Under the pieces are notes generated by a model. That model made no database searches. It was not told where the DNA came from and saw only the letters and a program-made list of their open reading frames with translations. A program made the translations under genes and the position numbers. A stretch of 64,000 nt of DNA from Thalassotalea crassostreae (GTDB lineage: Bacteria > Pseudomonadota > Gammaproteobacteria > Enterobacterales > Alteromonadaceae). This document shows positions 31,685-41,978 of the stretch, in pieces (within the stretch, counting starts at the first letter, position 1; the number at the start of each line of letters is the position of its first letter). The stretch is taken from contig NZ_CP017689.1 of the NCBI RefSeq assembly GCF_001831495.1, positions 3,797,671 through 3,861,670 on the forward strand. Reading direction: 5' to 3'.

Positions 31685-32902
31685 TTACCAGTGATAGGCA
31701 ACGTCAAACATTAGCGCATATGGGTTTTTATTGTCACCGACTACTCGGCCACGAACCGGGTTGTTACCGGTATCAATCGGCGCACTGCCAATATCGTATA
31801 GATTAACGTTAAAATCCCAACCTTCATCTTCGCCTTTAACGCTCATTCCAGCACCTATACCCCAGATTCTATCAAGCGGTATTGAAAAGCTTCGCTTATC
31901 ATCGTCCACTGCTGAGGTTACGTGCATTAAACCGACTTTATAAGTTTTGTTGTTTTCAACAGGCCAACCATAACCAATACTGGCGACCCAAACATCGTTA
32001 TAAATACCTTCGCTGTTTTGTGCGTCGTTGCCATTAAAGGTGACATCACCCGTACCAAATTCAGAGAAATCTGCCCAAACGGTATCAAAGGTCAGGTAAT
32101 CGCCCTGTTCGAATTGATGATACACACCAAATTGAACACGTTGTGGGATGATGTTTTCTACTGTAACTTCACTGTCTTTTGTGCCATTCTCGGTTAGTCG
32201 TTGATCAAGCGCAGGACTTAGACCAGAAAACTCCAAATCACCTTCTAAATCAGCGCTGCCTTCGCTGCCATAGACTAAGCCAATTCGGGTATTGTCAGTA
32301 AATTCGTATAGCATAGATATTGATGAACTTATCGCGAGAGCACCAGCTTCAAACGTCATTTCACCATCGTCATAACCTGCGCCATTGTTCACTGGCGTTG
32401 TTGTTTCAGAATAGTTGTAGGTAAATGAAACCGCCGCGCCAATGGATAATTTGTCACTGACTTTATAGGCAACTGCTGGCGTTAATGCGACATAGATTAG
32501 TGAAAATTCATCACTGTAATAACGTCCTGCCCAATCATTACCGTTGGTTGCACCAAAGCCGCTAGGAATATTGGCACTAAAACCAAAACGCCAATCTTGA
32601 TTTATCTCGTTAACATAATAAAAACCAGGAACAACAATCGGTGTTAATTCATTATCTGGATCGCCGCCATCGGTGCTGCTTAACTCTTCATCGACTTCAA
32701 ATTCACCAACACTAAGCACTAACATGCCTTGCAATTCTTTATGGGTACCTTTGAGTCTGGTCATGCCCGCTGGGTTTGTTGCCGACGTGCCGGCGCCATT
32801 GGCTTCGGCAAATAGGCCTGTTTGTGCAGGCGACGCTGCAAATACAGAAGTAGATAAGATAAAACTTGATGTGAGCGTTAAGGAGATTAAATTCCGTGTC
32901 AT
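31685..32902 (-). CDS. OmpP1/FadL/TodX family outer-membrane transporter
   Basis: A 405-residue protein with signal peptide (through SVFA/ASPAQ) and the FadL hatch NGAGTSATNPAGMTRLKGTH, including the NPAG motif. It continues as a beta-barrel and ends YALMFDVAYHW with a C-terminal Trp. FadL-family channels import long-chain fatty acids and other hydrophobic compounds. AGGAAGTAATA precedes the ATG. It is transcribed away from the sulfatase. Confidence 0.9.
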   Translation of the reverse strand: MTRNLISLTLTSSFILSTSVFAASPAQTGLFAEANGAGTSATNPAGMTRLKGTHKELQGMLVLSVGEFEVDEELSSTDGGDPDNELTPIVVPGFYYVNEINQDWRFGFSANIPSGFGATNGNDWAGRYYSDEFSLIYVALTPAVAYKVSDKLSIGAAVSFTYNYSETTTPVNNGAGYDDGEMTFEAGALAISSSISMLYEFTDNTRIGLVYGSEGSADLEGDLEFSGLSPALDQRLTENGTKDSEVTVENIIPQRVQFGVYHQFEQGDYLTFDTVWADFSEFGTGDVTFNGNDAQNSEGIYNDVWVASIGYGWPVENNKTYKVGLMHVTSAVDDDKRSFSIPLDRIWGIGAGMSVKGEDEGWDFNVNLYDIGSAPIDTGNNPVRGRVVGDNKNPYALMFDVAYHW

Positions 32903-33290
32903 TATTACTTCCTACGAATTTATAAAAGCTTACACTTTAGTGGTATTACCAGTTAATGTACAAATAAAAATAAGATTTAGCTATTAGTTTAGTTATTATT
33001 TTCTGTTTTTTTGATTTTTTGTTTAACTAAATCAAAGTTAAATACATTTTAGTTGGTAACTAACATACATAAACCGAGTCCGATGACGTACTTTAAAATT
33101 TTAATTAATTTTTCTTCCTTCACTAGCGCACTTCAATAGCAATTAACGTAATTAAGTGATCAAATTTTTTTATAAGCAAAAAGGAATTAATATAAGCTCA
33201 ATTAAACGCCCTATGATGTGTAAATGTTAAGTAAATTACTCATAAAATTGTCTATTTATGATATTTTAAATTTCACCATACAATTTATAT
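32903..33290. other. Divergent promoter region, FadL gene and sulfatase
   Basis: 388 bp of AT-rich DNA between divergent genes, with no supportable ORF. It must hold both promoters, but I could not pick a unique -10/-35 pair. Confidence 0.5.
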
Positions 33291-34886
33291 ATGAATCATA
33301 AAATTATGTTTAATTTAAAGAAACTCTTTATCATTACGACGATGGCGGTAATTAGTTCAACTTCTTTTGCTGTAGAAAAACCAAACATTGTATACATTCT
33401 CGCGGATGATATGGGGGTAGGTGACGTATCGGCACTTAATCCTGAATCAAAAATTAGCACCAAATATTTAGATCAATTAGCAAGTGAAGGGGTTGCCTTT
33501 ACTGATGCGCATTCAGGTGCATCTGTGTGTACGCCTACTCGCTATTCTTTAATGACAGGGCGTTCAAGTTGGCGAACAGAGTTAAAAGGTCGAGTATTAG
33601 GTGGCTACTCTCCGTCGATGATTGCTAAAGACAGAGATACAGTTGCATCGCTAGCAAAAAGACATGGCTACAAAACTGCAATGGTTGGCAAATGGCACTT
33701 AGGATTAGACTGGCAAGCTAAAGAGGGCAAAACAATTGAGCGTACCAATGGCGACACGACTGTCGATTTTACTAAGCCAATAACGCACGGTCCTTTAGAT
33801 TTAGGTTTTGACTATTGGTTTGGACCTTCGGCTTCATGGAATATGGCACCGTATGGTTACATCGAAAACCGCCTGCTGACTGAAGTGCCAACAGTTACGG
33901 TAAAAGGCAGCAATTACGAATTTGAACCTAAAGAAGTCCAAGATGCTATAGCTGCAGGAGTAAAAGGCAAACACCTTAAACCAATAAAATCTAAGTACCC
34001 TTTAACAAAATGGGATGGAGGTGCAGGAGTAAAAGGTGTCACTGTAGTTGATGCTATGCCAAAACTAACCGAAAAAGCCGTTGAGTACATTAATCAGCAA
34101 AATAAAGATGAACCATTTTTTCTTTATATGCCACTTACGGCACCACATTCTCCAGTTACTCCAAATAAAGAATTCCTAGGTAAAAGTAAAGCCGGCCTTT
34201 ATGGTGATTTCGTTATAGAAACAGATTGGGCTGTAGGGCAAGTGGTTAAAGCGCTTAAAGAAAAAGGCCTGTATGACAATACCCTAGTTGTGTTTACTGC
34301 AGATAACGGCACCTCCATAAAAGGATTTCCAATAAGTCTACAAGAAAAGTATCAACACAAAACAAGCTATATATACACCAGTTATAAAGGTCGAGTACAA
34401 GAAGGTGGTCACCGCGTACCATTTATCACTTCTTGGCCTAACGGTGGGGTAAAAGCTGGAACAACCTCTGATGCAGTAATATCTTTGGACGACCTTTATG
34501 CAACAATGGCTGATATGTTTGGCGAAAAAATAGCTGATAATGCCGGCGAAGATAGTGTATCTATGTTGCCTTACTTAAAAGATAGCAGCAAAACAACGAC
34601 TGATCGCATTCTAGTGCATCAATCATTTGCGGGAGATTTAGCCATTCGAATGGGTGACTGGAAACTCTCTTATCTGAATAAGAAAAACAAAACTCGCTTA
34701 GTTAACCTTAAAGACGATATTGGCGAACAGAATAACATCATCAAAGATCATCCAGAAAAAGCTGAAGCGCTTAGAAAAACTTTTGCTCAAGTTATCCGTA
34801 ATGGCCGTTCTACGCCAGGGAAAAAACAAAGTAACGAAGGTCCAGAGGTATGGAAGCAAATAGAATGGATTAAAGCTGTGAAGTAA
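33291..34886 (+). CDS. Secreted sulfatase (S1 family, formylglycine type)
   Basis: A 531-residue protein with a signal peptide (through SSTSFA/VEKPN). CTPTR at residues 80-84 (ASVCTPTRYSLMTG) is the Cys-type formylglycine motif. ILADDMGVGDV (Asp39, Asp40), MVGKWHLGLDW, APHSPVTP and FTADNGTS supply the metal and active-site elements. S1 sulfatases remove sulfate from sugars. With GH29 and DUF1501 neighbours the substrate is likely a sulfated polysaccharide. It needs the FGE maturation enzyme from elsewhere. A start at the sixth codon (MFNLKK) is possible. Confidence 0.92.
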   Translation: MNHKIMFNLKKLFIITTMAVISSTSFAVEKPNIVYILADDMGVGDVSALNPESKISTKYLDQLASEGVAFTDAHSGASVCTPTRYSLMTGRSSWRTELKGRVLGGYSPSMIAKDRDTVASLAKRHGYKTAMVGKWHLGLDWQAKEGKTIERTNGDTTVDFTKPITHGPLDLGFDYWFGPSASWNMAPYGYIENRLLTEVPTVTVKGSNYEFEPKEVQDAIAAGVKGKHLKPIKSKYPLTKWDGGAGVKGVTVVDAMPKLTEKAVEYINQQNKDEPFFLYMPLTAPHSPVTPNKEFLGKSKAGLYGDFVIETDWAVGQVVKALKEKGLYDNTLVVFTADNGTSIKGFPISLQEKYQHKTSYIYTSYKGRVQEGGHRVPFITSWPNGGVKAGTTSDAVISLDDLYATMADMFGEKIADNAGEDSVSMLPYLKDSSKTTTDRILVHQSFAGDLAIRMGDWKLSYLNKKNKTRLVNLKDDIGEQNNIIKDHPEKAEALRKTFAQVIRNGRSTPGKKQSNEGPEVWKQIEWIKAVK

Positions 34887-34904
34887 TCACAGAATTAGCG
34901 AGTA

Positions 34905-34931
34905 AAAAAGGAGCCTAAGCTCCTTTTTATT
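34905..34931. terminator. Rho-independent terminator after the sulfatase
   Basis: AAAAAGGAGC and GCTCCTTTTT form a 10-bp stem with loop CTAA. It ends the sulfatase transcript and can serve the convergent cytochrome operon too. Confidence 0.85.
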
Positions 34932-34995
34932 TAACTGATAGTTAAGCTGTATGATGCAATCAATATTAACAACTCGCTAATGGCTTAGCCTTAAT

Positions 34996-35568
34996 CTAAT
35001 TTTGATTTTTTATCATCGCTGATATTAAGTTCTGTTTCAGTAGTAGCGAGGTTGAAATGACCGCCATAACATGGATACATACAAAAATAGTCATTGCATC
35101 TACCCCCCATTGGTGCCATTGATCTAGGTTATTGTCAAATCCCCAATCTGTGTCCTGTGCCCAGCCAGTGAATATAATAAACGCTAAGCCCGTCCACATA
35201 AAATATACCGCAATAGCGCCAAAACTATTATGGCCAATCTTGGTTTGTTTTTGACGCGTTTTTAAATGACCAAGGTGTTCTTTAGCATCAACTAAACTAG
35301 GTACAAAATCCTTTAACCTGTTAGGTCCTTTCGCAAATGTTAATCCCCATAATATTCTAATAACTAACATGCCTAAAATAGTCCAACCAGCCCATTCATG
35401 GGGAGATGCATCAGCGATAAATTCGGGTAATGCTGCCCAGTTGATATAGTCAGAAAAAAAGGCGTCAGGTTCAATAAAAAAGGCATTTGCTAGAAAAAGG
35501 CTCGCTACCAGCCAATGACTAAAGCGTATAAGAATATCCCAACCTAAATTGCTATTATGAGACATCAC
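34996..35568 (-). CDS. Cytochrome b561-type membrane protein
   Basis: A 190-residue protein with four transmembrane helices. Candidate haem ligands are His18 (IRFSHWLVAS), His57 (SPHEWAGW), His152 and His166 (IHVMAVIS). This matches the prokaryotic cytochrome b561/Ni-Fe-hydrogenase b-type subunit family. It abuts the b562-like gene with no gap, so the two are probably translated together. It likely passes electrons between quinone and periplasmic partners of this cluster. Confidence 0.85.
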   Translation of the reverse strand: MMSHNSNLGWDILIRFSHWLVASLFLANAFFIEPDAFFSDYINWAALPEFIADASPHEWAGWTILGMLVIRILWGLTFAKGPNRLKDFVPSLVDAKEHLGHLKTRQKQTKIGHNSFGAIAVYFMWTGLAFIIFTGWAQDTDWGFDNNLDQWHQWGVDAMTIFVCIHVMAVISTSLLLKQNLISAMIKNQN

Positions 35569-35991
35569 TTAATCCTCTAGATCGACCTTTTTATGTGACG
35601 ACTTCTTCAATGTAGTCAACTCTTTAACCACGTCTGCGCCGCTTTTGATGTCGCCGTTATTTACCTTGATAACTAATTCATCAATGAGGTTTGTCATTTT
35701 TTTCATTTCATCTTGGTAAATGACAAACTCTTTATCACCTTCAGTCATAAAACTAGGAACTAAGTCCATATTAGCATTAGCAATATCTTTTATTTTAGTT
35801 AATAAGTTCACGATCTTTTCAGGGTTTTTCTCACGGCGAAGCTTTCTCAGTGAGCGTCCTATATCGGTAAAGTTTTTTGATACCGCACTGTCATCGTCCG
35901 CTACATTAGCTGCATAACTTGGGGTCGATATTGAAAAGCTTAATGTGGTAAAAAGTAATGTTGAAGCTAAAGATAATGCAAATAGTTTCAT
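35569..35991 (-). CDS. Periplasmic cytochrome b562/c'-like four-helix protein
   Basis: About 140 residues with signal peptide (to STPSYA/ANVADD) followed by four helices like cytochrome b562: KNFTDIGRSLRKL, PEKIVNLLTKIKDIANANMD, DEMKKMTNLIDELV and ADVVKELTTLKKSSHKKVD. The helix-4 His (KKSSHKK) is kept. The helix-1 Met ligand is replaced by Phe, and there is no CxxCH. It may therefore bind haem poorly or not at all. The start at 35991 is backed by GGAAATCAC and the signal peptide. Confidence 0.65.
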   Translation of the reverse strand: MKLFALSLASTLLFTTLSFSISTPSYAANVADDDSAVSKNFTDIGRSLRKLRREKNPEKIVNLLTKIKDIANANMDLVPSFMTEGDKEFVIYQDEMKKMTNLIDELVIKVNNGDIKSGADVVKELTTLKKSSHKKVDLED

Positions 35992-36052
35992 GTGATTTCC
36001 TAATATAGTTGTCTTTTGGTTAAATTTTATAATTTTGATAGCGGCTATCAAT

Positions 36053-37081
36053 CTACTTATCTTGTGATAGTGGGCTTTCAAATTTTAATAAACGACCGTA
36101 TTTATTAAATTCGGTAATAAAAATGTCGCCGTGTTTATCAAAAGCAATGCCGTGCGGCGTATTTACACGTCCAGCAAGCCAATGCTCAATAGGTAAATCG
36201 AAAGGTTTCTTTACGCTTTTTGGTCGTTTAATTTGTCCGCCGCCAAGTACATTAACAATGTTTCCTTGCTTATCGAGTACGCTGACAGCACCACCAATCT
36301 CTGCAACCCCAACATAGTCGTTGTAAAATGCAATCGCACTAGGGCGCTTTAGTTTAGTGTTTACATCGCCAATCAAGGTGCCATCTAATGTTAAGTGTAC
36401 TAAACGCAAGTTTTTTCTATCGGTTAGTAATATACGTTCAGGTGAAAAGCGCTTATCAATAGCTAATTTATGCGCATTTGAGAATGCATATGGGCTCTCT
36501 CTGCCGCCAAAGCTTGATAAGTAATTACCCGATTTATCAAAACGATGAATAAAATCAGCGCCGTAACCATCAATCACATAAATGTCACCATTACTGCTAA
36601 CATCAACCGCAGATAATTTTAACTTTTTACCTCTAAGTAGTGTTTTTTGGATACCTTGTTGTTGATATTTTACGAGTTGATTTTTAATTGCTTTAAATAC
36701 ATCTACCTCTAATACAACGTCTCCTGAAAGGGTCATTTTAAAGATTTTTTGTGATTTATTTCCTGAACCATATATAAACTCTTGGTCACCCTCTTTATGA
36801 ATAGTAAAACCATGAAAATCAGTAGGAGCGTTATCTATATTTCTTAAGTATTCGCCGGCAGGTGAATACACCTGAATTCCGGGCTTTTTACCACTCACCA
36901 CACTGGTATATATATCACCATTGTTGGCCACAGCTATTTCACCATGAGTCTCACCAATTGTCTCCATGCCTGAAGGAGGCGTTCCCCAAGATGTTTTATG
37001 CTTATCATGCGCCCATGCCATTGACAGTTGCGAGACAAGAGCAATACAAAGTAATGGCTTTATGATGTTACGTTTTATCAT
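36053..37081 (-). CDS. Secreted NHL-type beta-propeller protein
   Basis: A 342-residue protein with signal peptide (to MAWAHD). Six or so NHL/six-bladed repeats follow, such as VSSNGDIYVIDGYGADFIHR, NAHKLAIDKRFSPERILLTD and NTPHGIAFDKHGDIFITEFN. The ordering recalls periplasmic SMP-30/PAM-like propellers that bind sugars or act as scaffolds. It is 18 bp downstream of the DUF1501 gene and within the same operon. Confidence 0.85.
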   Translation of the reverse strand: MIKRNIIKPLLCIALVSQLSMAWAHDKHKTSWGTPPSGMETIGETHGEIAVANNGDIYTSVVSGKKPGIQVYSPAGEYLRNIDNAPTDFHGFTIHKEGDQEFIYGSGNKSQKIFKMTLSGDVVLEVDVFKAIKNQLVKYQQQGIQKTLLRGKKLKLSAVDVSSNGDIYVIDGYGADFIHRFDKSGNYLSSFGGRESPYAFSNAHKLAIDKRFSPERILLTDRKNLRLVHLTLDGTLIGDVNTKLKRPSAIAFYNDYVGVAEIGGAVSVLDKQGNIVNVLGGGQIKRPKSVKKPFDLPIEHWLAGRVNTPHGIAFDKHGDIFITEFNKYGRLLKFESPLSQDK

Positions 37082-37099
37082 GCTAAATAGACTTCTTAA

Positions 37100-38530
37100 T
37101 TAAGTTAATATTTTCTTCATTACATGACCATGAACATCCGTTAAGCGGAAACGACGTCCTTGGAACTTATACGTTAAGCGCTCATGATTTATACCCAATA
37201 AGTGCAAGATAGTTGCATGGAAATCATGGATATGCATTTTATCGTCAGAAGCAATGTTGTAAGAGAAGTCATCGGTTTCACCAAGTGTTACACCACCTTT
37301 GATGCCGCCACCAGCCATCCACATAGGGAAACAGCGTGGGTGATGGTCACGGCCATAAGATTTCTCAGTGATCTTACCTTGTGAGTAAGCAGTACGACCA
37401 AATTCGCCCCCCCAGATAACTAAGGTATCATCAAGCAAGCCACGTTGTTTTAAATCTTGAATCAAGCCTGCAGCACCTTGATCGGTTTCTTTACATTGTT
37501 TCTGTGCATTTGAAGGGGTACCACCATGAGAATCCCAACCTTGATGATAAAGCTGCACAAACTTAACACCACGCTCAACTAAGCGTCTTGCTTGCAAACA
37601 GTTATTTGCAAAGGTACCTGGTATTTTAGAATCTTCACCGTAAAGATTGAACGTTGCTTCACTTTCAGATCTCAAGTCAGCTACATCAGGAATAATCGCT
37701 TCTGGTATTGAGTGTTGCATGCGATATGCCATGTCATATTGATGTAAACGAGAATCAATTTGCGGATCGTAAATACCTTGTTTATTAAATTCTTCAAGGC
37801 GCTTCATATGATCTAATACACGTCGTCTAGCACTATCGGCTATACCACCTGGATTATTTAAAAAAGCGACTGGTTCATTGTCTGGGCGAAATAATACCCC
37901 TTGATACTCAGCAGGTAAAAAGCCATTACCCCATAAACGTGAAAACAGCTTTTGCCCTTTTTTATTTTTAGTACGCATTACCACAAATGGTGGTAAGTTG
38001 ATGTTGTCTGTACCCAAGGCATAGTTCAACCAAGCACCAATTGATGGACGGCCCGCAAGCTGTGAACCCGTTTGCATAAAAGTATTAGCAGGTCCATGGT
38101 TAATCGCTTCACTATAAACCGTTTTGACTAAGGCAATATCATCGGCAATTTTTTGCGTATGTGGTAATAAATCACTAATTTCCATGCCACTTTCACCGCA
38201 GCGCTTAAAGCCAAAAGGGCTAGCAGCTACAGGTAAAGACGACTGGTTAGCTGACATACCTGTTAAGCGTTGGTCACCAAGTATTGATGGCGGAAGATCT
38301 TGACCATGCCATTTTTTCATCTCTGGCTTGTGATCAAAGGTCTCAAATTGTGATGGTCCACCAGCCATATACAAGTAGATAACACGCTTAGCTTTGGCTG
38401 TGTGATGAACACTATCCATTACACCTGGAGCCGAATTAAAAGTACTCGCTGATGTGCTAGCATTTACATTAAAAAATTGTCCTGCGCCTAGCGCTGCTGA
38501 TAGCTTTAATAAATCTCTTCTATTCATCAT
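37100..38530 (-). CDS. DUF1501 family protein, Tat-type signal
   Basis: A 476-residue protein. MMNRRDLLKLSAALGAGQFF is a twin-arginine-like signal. RVIYLYMAGGPSQFETFDHK, TDQGAAGLIQDLKQRGLLDD, LVIWGGEFGRTAYSQG and GRDHHPRCFPMWMAGGGIKG are DUF1501 hallmarks. The fold is related to alkaline phosphatase and sulfatase. DUF1501 genes are nearly always paired with PSD1/PSCyt genes. The start is 2 bp from the PSD1 stop. Confidence 0.93.
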   Translation of the reverse strand: MMNRRDLLKLSAALGAGQFFNVNASTSASTFNSAPGVMDSVHHTAKAKRVIYLYMAGGPSQFETFDHKPEMKKWHGQDLPPSILGDQRLTGMSANQSSLPVAASPFGFKRCGESGMEISDLLPHTQKIADDIALVKTVYSEAINHGPANTFMQTGSQLAGRPSIGAWLNYALGTDNINLPPFVVMRTKNKKGQKLFSRLWGNGFLPAEYQGVLFRPDNEPVAFLNNPGGIADSARRRVLDHMKRLEEFNKQGIYDPQIDSRLHQYDMAYRMQHSIPEAIIPDVADLRSESEATFNLYGEDSKIPGTFANNCLQARRLVERGVKFVQLYHQGWDSHGGTPSNAQKQCKETDQGAAGLIQDLKQRGLLDDTLVIWGGEFGRTAYSQGKITEKSYGRDHHPRCFPMWMAGGGIKGGVTLGETDDFSYNIASDDKMHIHDFHATILHLLGINHERLTYKFQGRRFRLTDVHGHVMKKILT

Positions 38531-38532
38531 GA

Positions 38533-41500
38533 TTACCTTAGCATGTAGCTTGAATCTGTATTAAAAACGGCACTTGCCACCACTGTCCACGCGGCTAACT
38601 CCGCCGACTCTAAGTCTTTTTTCTCGATGAGACCAACCTTATTAAGGTCGTAGGTAATATCGGGGTTATCGTTAAAGTAAGTGCGTTGTTCTGTTAATAA
38701 ACTGGTTAATATCTTTATCTCTTGGGCACCTGCTTCTCGAGACGTTAAACTAAGGAATATGCGCTGTAGTTTATCTATATCGCTACCACCTTTCTTCAAC
38801 ACGCGGGCAGCTAAGCCACTAGCACCTTCGACAAACTGAGGGCTATTCATTAACACCAATGACTGTAATGGTGTTGAGGTTTCTTCACGTGTCACCGAGC
38901 AAATCTCACGATTTGGCGCACCTAGGATCTGCATTTCAGGAGAAAGCGAGTTACGTTGCCAGTGAGTATATAAACTACGGCGATATTTACCTTTATCTAA
39001 ATTACCTGGTTTAACGCTCTTGCCACCCACTTTTAATGATAATAAGCCACCTGAATATAATGCATTATCACGCAACATTTCAGCAGTCATATAATAAGCA
39101 GGACCACGGGCTAGATACTTATTGTCAGGGTCTTTCTTATACAGTTCTTCATTCATATTTGAATCTTGCTTAAAGGTATCCGACATCACAATAACTTTGA
39201 TTAGTTTTCGGGTATCCCAGTCAGACTCAATAAAGTATCTTGATAAGTAATCTAACAATTGCTGGTGAGTCGGTAACTCGCCTTGCATACCAAAATCATT
39301 GGTTGTGGTAACAATGCCTTTACCAAAAATCATCTGCCAATATCTATTTACAGCAACTCGAGACGTTAATGGATGTTCAGGGTGTGTTAACCACTGAGCA
39401 AACCCTAACCTATCATTAGAATATCCATCAAAAGGAAAGATAAACTCTGGAGGCTTAGGCTCAACTAAACGATTTAAATCAGGAGTTTGGTAATTGCCTC
39501 GGTCAAGTACATAAGTTTTACGACGCTCAGGTAACTCTTTCATGATCATCATCGACAATAACTTATCGTTGAATGCATGCAGCGCCTTACGGTTATCTTC
39601 TACGACCTGATGAGCTGTTTTGTATTTTGTAGAAAAGTTAGTTAAGTAGTAGTCATATAACTCTTCTTTACTTGGTGATAGGTCTTGCTGAGTAAATAAC
39701 GATTTAACTTCGATGGCTGATAATGGGCGTGAGAAAAATTGCAATTCGTCAACTAAACCATCTTTAAAGCCATTATCACGGAAACTTGCACCAATTCTAA
39801 AGTCAGGTGTAAATTTCAAACTTTCCTTAACGCTGATTTTGGCAACTTCACGCTTCTTGCGTTTCACCTTTTTCTCATAAGTGATGGGCTTAGTTAAATG
39901 GTCTTTAATGATCTCTGTTTTAGCCAACTCGCCATCAATAAATAACTTTATACCCTCAGCACTTGCTGAGCCGTCATAAGTTACCGTTACTTGCTGCCAA
40001 GTAGCTAATTTTATTTTATCTTGAGTACGTATTCTTATTTCATTGCCCGGAGAAAAATGCACTAACGCGGCACTTAAACGGCCTTCATCCATAATTAATT
40101 CGTAGCCCCTACTTCCCGCATCATAACGACCACGGTTACGCCCTAAAATAAACGCTCGCTCTAAATGCTCAGGAGTATTTAGCCAGACACTATAAGAAAA
40201 ACCTAAGTGGCGCTTATAAGGACCTAAGTCACCAAAGTTCAATGCTGCATCACCATCTAATTTAGCAGCAAAGCCTTTAACACCTGGCACTTTAGCGGTA
40301 TATTCAGGATAAAAATATGCGCTAGTCTTAGTATCAAGTTCGTTTACAAGAATGTGATCATCTTTAAGAGATTCAAAACTAAACTGGGCAATTTTACCTT
40401 GTGCTTGAACCTTACCATCCCAGCTGTTTTGCCATTCTTCAAAGTTACTTACTTCTTCAGAAATTAATTTTAATAGTTCTTTCTCTGCTTGAGTTAATTG
40501 CTGTTGTAACTTTGCTTGTGATTCTTTCTTCTTATCATTAATTAGATGCATTGTTGGGCTTGGCACTGCACCAGTAAAGAATGTGTGTAACCCTGACTCA
40601 TCAATATTGTTAAATAAGGCATAAGTACTGAAATAATCTTCTTGTGTGATAGGGTCGTATTTATGGTCATGGCAACGGGCACATTCCATGGTTAGACCTA
40701 AAAATGCGGTTCCTGCTGTTTGTGTGCGGTCAGCAACGTATTCGGTACGAAACTCCTCAGACGTTGAACCACCTTCATTTTTTTGAGTGTGCATACGGTT
40801 AAAGGCAGTGGCAAGCTTCATATCATCGGTGCTATCTTCCATCATATCACCAGCAAGTTGCTGCATAATGAATTGATCATATGGCATATTTTTGCGTAAC
40901 GCTTTTAATACCCAATCACGGTAAGGCCACACTTCACGAGCTCTATCCGTTTGGTAACCATAAGAATCCGCATAGCGAGATAAGTCCATCCAATCCACAG
41001 CTAAGCGCTCTGCAAAAGCAGGAGATTTAAGCAATGAATCAACTAATTTTTCATATTTATTTTTTGAATTATCTTGGTTATATGCATCGATTTGCTCAAC
41101 GGTAGGTAATAAGCCGGTAAGACTTAAATATACACGGCGTAATAATTGCTCAGATTTTGCTTGAGGAGAAGGGGCAAAGCCGATCTCTTCAAGCTTTTCA
41201 GCTATAAATAAATCGACAGGATTCCTGCTTGAGGTTTTAGCCGTTTTGGGCACAGGTACTTCTTTAGGCAAAGGCTTAAATGACCATAATACATCGTATT
41301 CAGCGCCAGCAATGATCCAACGTCTAAGTTTGTCCTTTTCATCAGCCGTTAGTGGCATATGCCTATCTGTTGGCGGCATGATTTCATCTTCATACTCACT
41401 ATTAACTAATTCCCATAATAAACTCTCTTCCGGTTTACCTGGCACAATTGCAGGACCATAGTCGCCGCGCTCTGATGTTGCTTTTTCAAAAGTATGTAAT

Positions 41501-41655
41501 TGCAAGTCACCTTTAATATCTTCGGCATCAGGCCCATGACAAAAATAACACTTATCCGAAAGTATCGGACGAATATCACGATCAAAGTTAACATCATCTG
41601 CTGCAAACACTGGTAAGCAGAAATAAAAGAGAGTGAGGATGAGTATTTTTTTCAT
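38533..41655 (-). CDS. PSCyt1-PSCyt2-LamG-PSD1 (DUF1549/DUF1553) protein
   Basis: About 1040 residues from MKKILILTLFYFCLPVFAAD. Domains in order: PSCyt1 with the haem c site CYFCH (Cys36, Cys39, His40) in IRPILSDKCYFCHGPDAE and a distal MPP; PSCyt2/DUF1549 (NPVDLFIAEKLEEIG); a LamG-like lectin domain around residues 450-630 (HLGFSYSVWLNTPEHLER); and PSD1/DUF1553 (WLTHPEHPLTSRVAVNRYWQ). This design is best known from Planctomycetes. The ORF runs 34 codons further upstream, but the signal peptide favours 41655. Confidence 0.9.
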   Translation of the reverse strand: MKKILILTLFYFCLPVFAADDVNFDRDIRPILSDKCYFCHGPDAEDIKGDLQLHTFEKATSERGDYGPAIVPGKPEESLLWELVNSEYEDEIMPPTDRHMPLTADEKDKLRRWIIAGAEYDVLWSFKPLPKEVPVPKTAKTSSRNPVDLFIAEKLEEIGFAPSPQAKSEQLLRRVYLSLTGLLPTVEQIDAYNQDNSKNKYEKLVDSLLKSPAFAERLAVDWMDLSRYADSYGYQTDRAREVWPYRDWVLKALRKNMPYDQFIMQQLAGDMMEDSTDDMKLATAFNRMHTQKNEGGSTSEEFRTEYVADRTQTAGTAFLGLTMECARCHDHKYDPITQEDYFSTYALFNNIDESGLHTFFTGAVPSPTMHLINDKKKESQAKLQQQLTQAEKELLKLISEEVSNFEEWQNSWDGKVQAQGKIAQFSFESLKDDHILVNELDTKTSAYFYPEYTAKVPGVKGFAAKLDGDAALNFGDLGPYKRHLGFSYSVWLNTPEHLERAFILGRNRGRYDAGSRGYELIMDEGRLSAALVHFSPGNEIRIRTQDKIKLATWQQVTVTYDGSASAEGIKLFIDGELAKTEIIKDHLTKPITYEKKVKRKKREVAKISVKESLKFTPDFRIGASFRDNGFKDGLVDELQFFSRPLSAIEVKSLFTQQDLSPSKEELYDYYLTNFSTKYKTAHQVVEDNRKALHAFNDKLLSMMIMKELPERRKTYVLDRGNYQTPDLNRLVEPKPPEFIFPFDGYSNDRLGFAQWLTHPEHPLTSRVAVNRYWQMIFGKGIVTTTNDFGMQGELPTHQQLLDYLSRYFIESDWDTRKLIKVIVMSDTFKQDSNMNEELYKKDPDNKYLARGPAYYMTAEMLRDNALYSGGLLSLKVGGKSVKPGNLDKGKYRRSLYTHWQRNSLSPEMQILGAPNREICSVTREETSTPLQSLVLMNSPQFVEGASGLAARVLKKGGSDIDKLQRIFLSLTSREAGAQEIKILTSLLTEQRTYFNDNPDITYDLNKVGLIEKKDLESAELAAWTVVASAVFNTDSSYMLR

Positions 41656-41925
41656 AATATGTGGAACCTGTAATAGAGTTGAATAAAAATAACTATTAAT
41701 GCTCACCGCAACAATAACTAAAACTATCCAAATCACTCTAGTTATAACCTGAATCACAGATTTAGCCTAATAAACACTCTTTTTAAAAACAATTGAGTAA
41801 CACAAACCATGAAAACATTAGTCAATAGCTTACAAATTAAATTTTCTTATAATTATCCATAAAACATATAGCAAACAATAAAAGTAATAATATTTTGGAA
41901 ATAAAGAGCAGAATGATCCAACTGC

Positions 41926-41955
41926 AACCTCTTGTTTTATAAGACAGGAGGTTGT
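41926..41955. repeat. Long palindrome upstream of the PSD1 operon
   Basis: A 30-bp near-perfect palindrome. CAACCTC at the left and GAGGTTG at the right flank a TTATAA-centred core. It lies between the GH29 stop and the PSD1 operon start and could be a terminator hairpin for GH29 or a regulator site. Confidence 0.6.
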
Positions 41956-41963
41956 CAAAGTAG

Positions 41964-41978
41964 GATTTATTATTGATG
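41964..41978. promoter_or_regulatory. 15-bp shared motif, copy 1
   Basis: GGATTTATTATTGAT, 8 bp beyond the palindrome and about 310 bp upstream of the PSD1 start. The same 15 bases occur between araC and the GH29 gene, so it is a candidate AraC operator. Confidence 0.4.
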
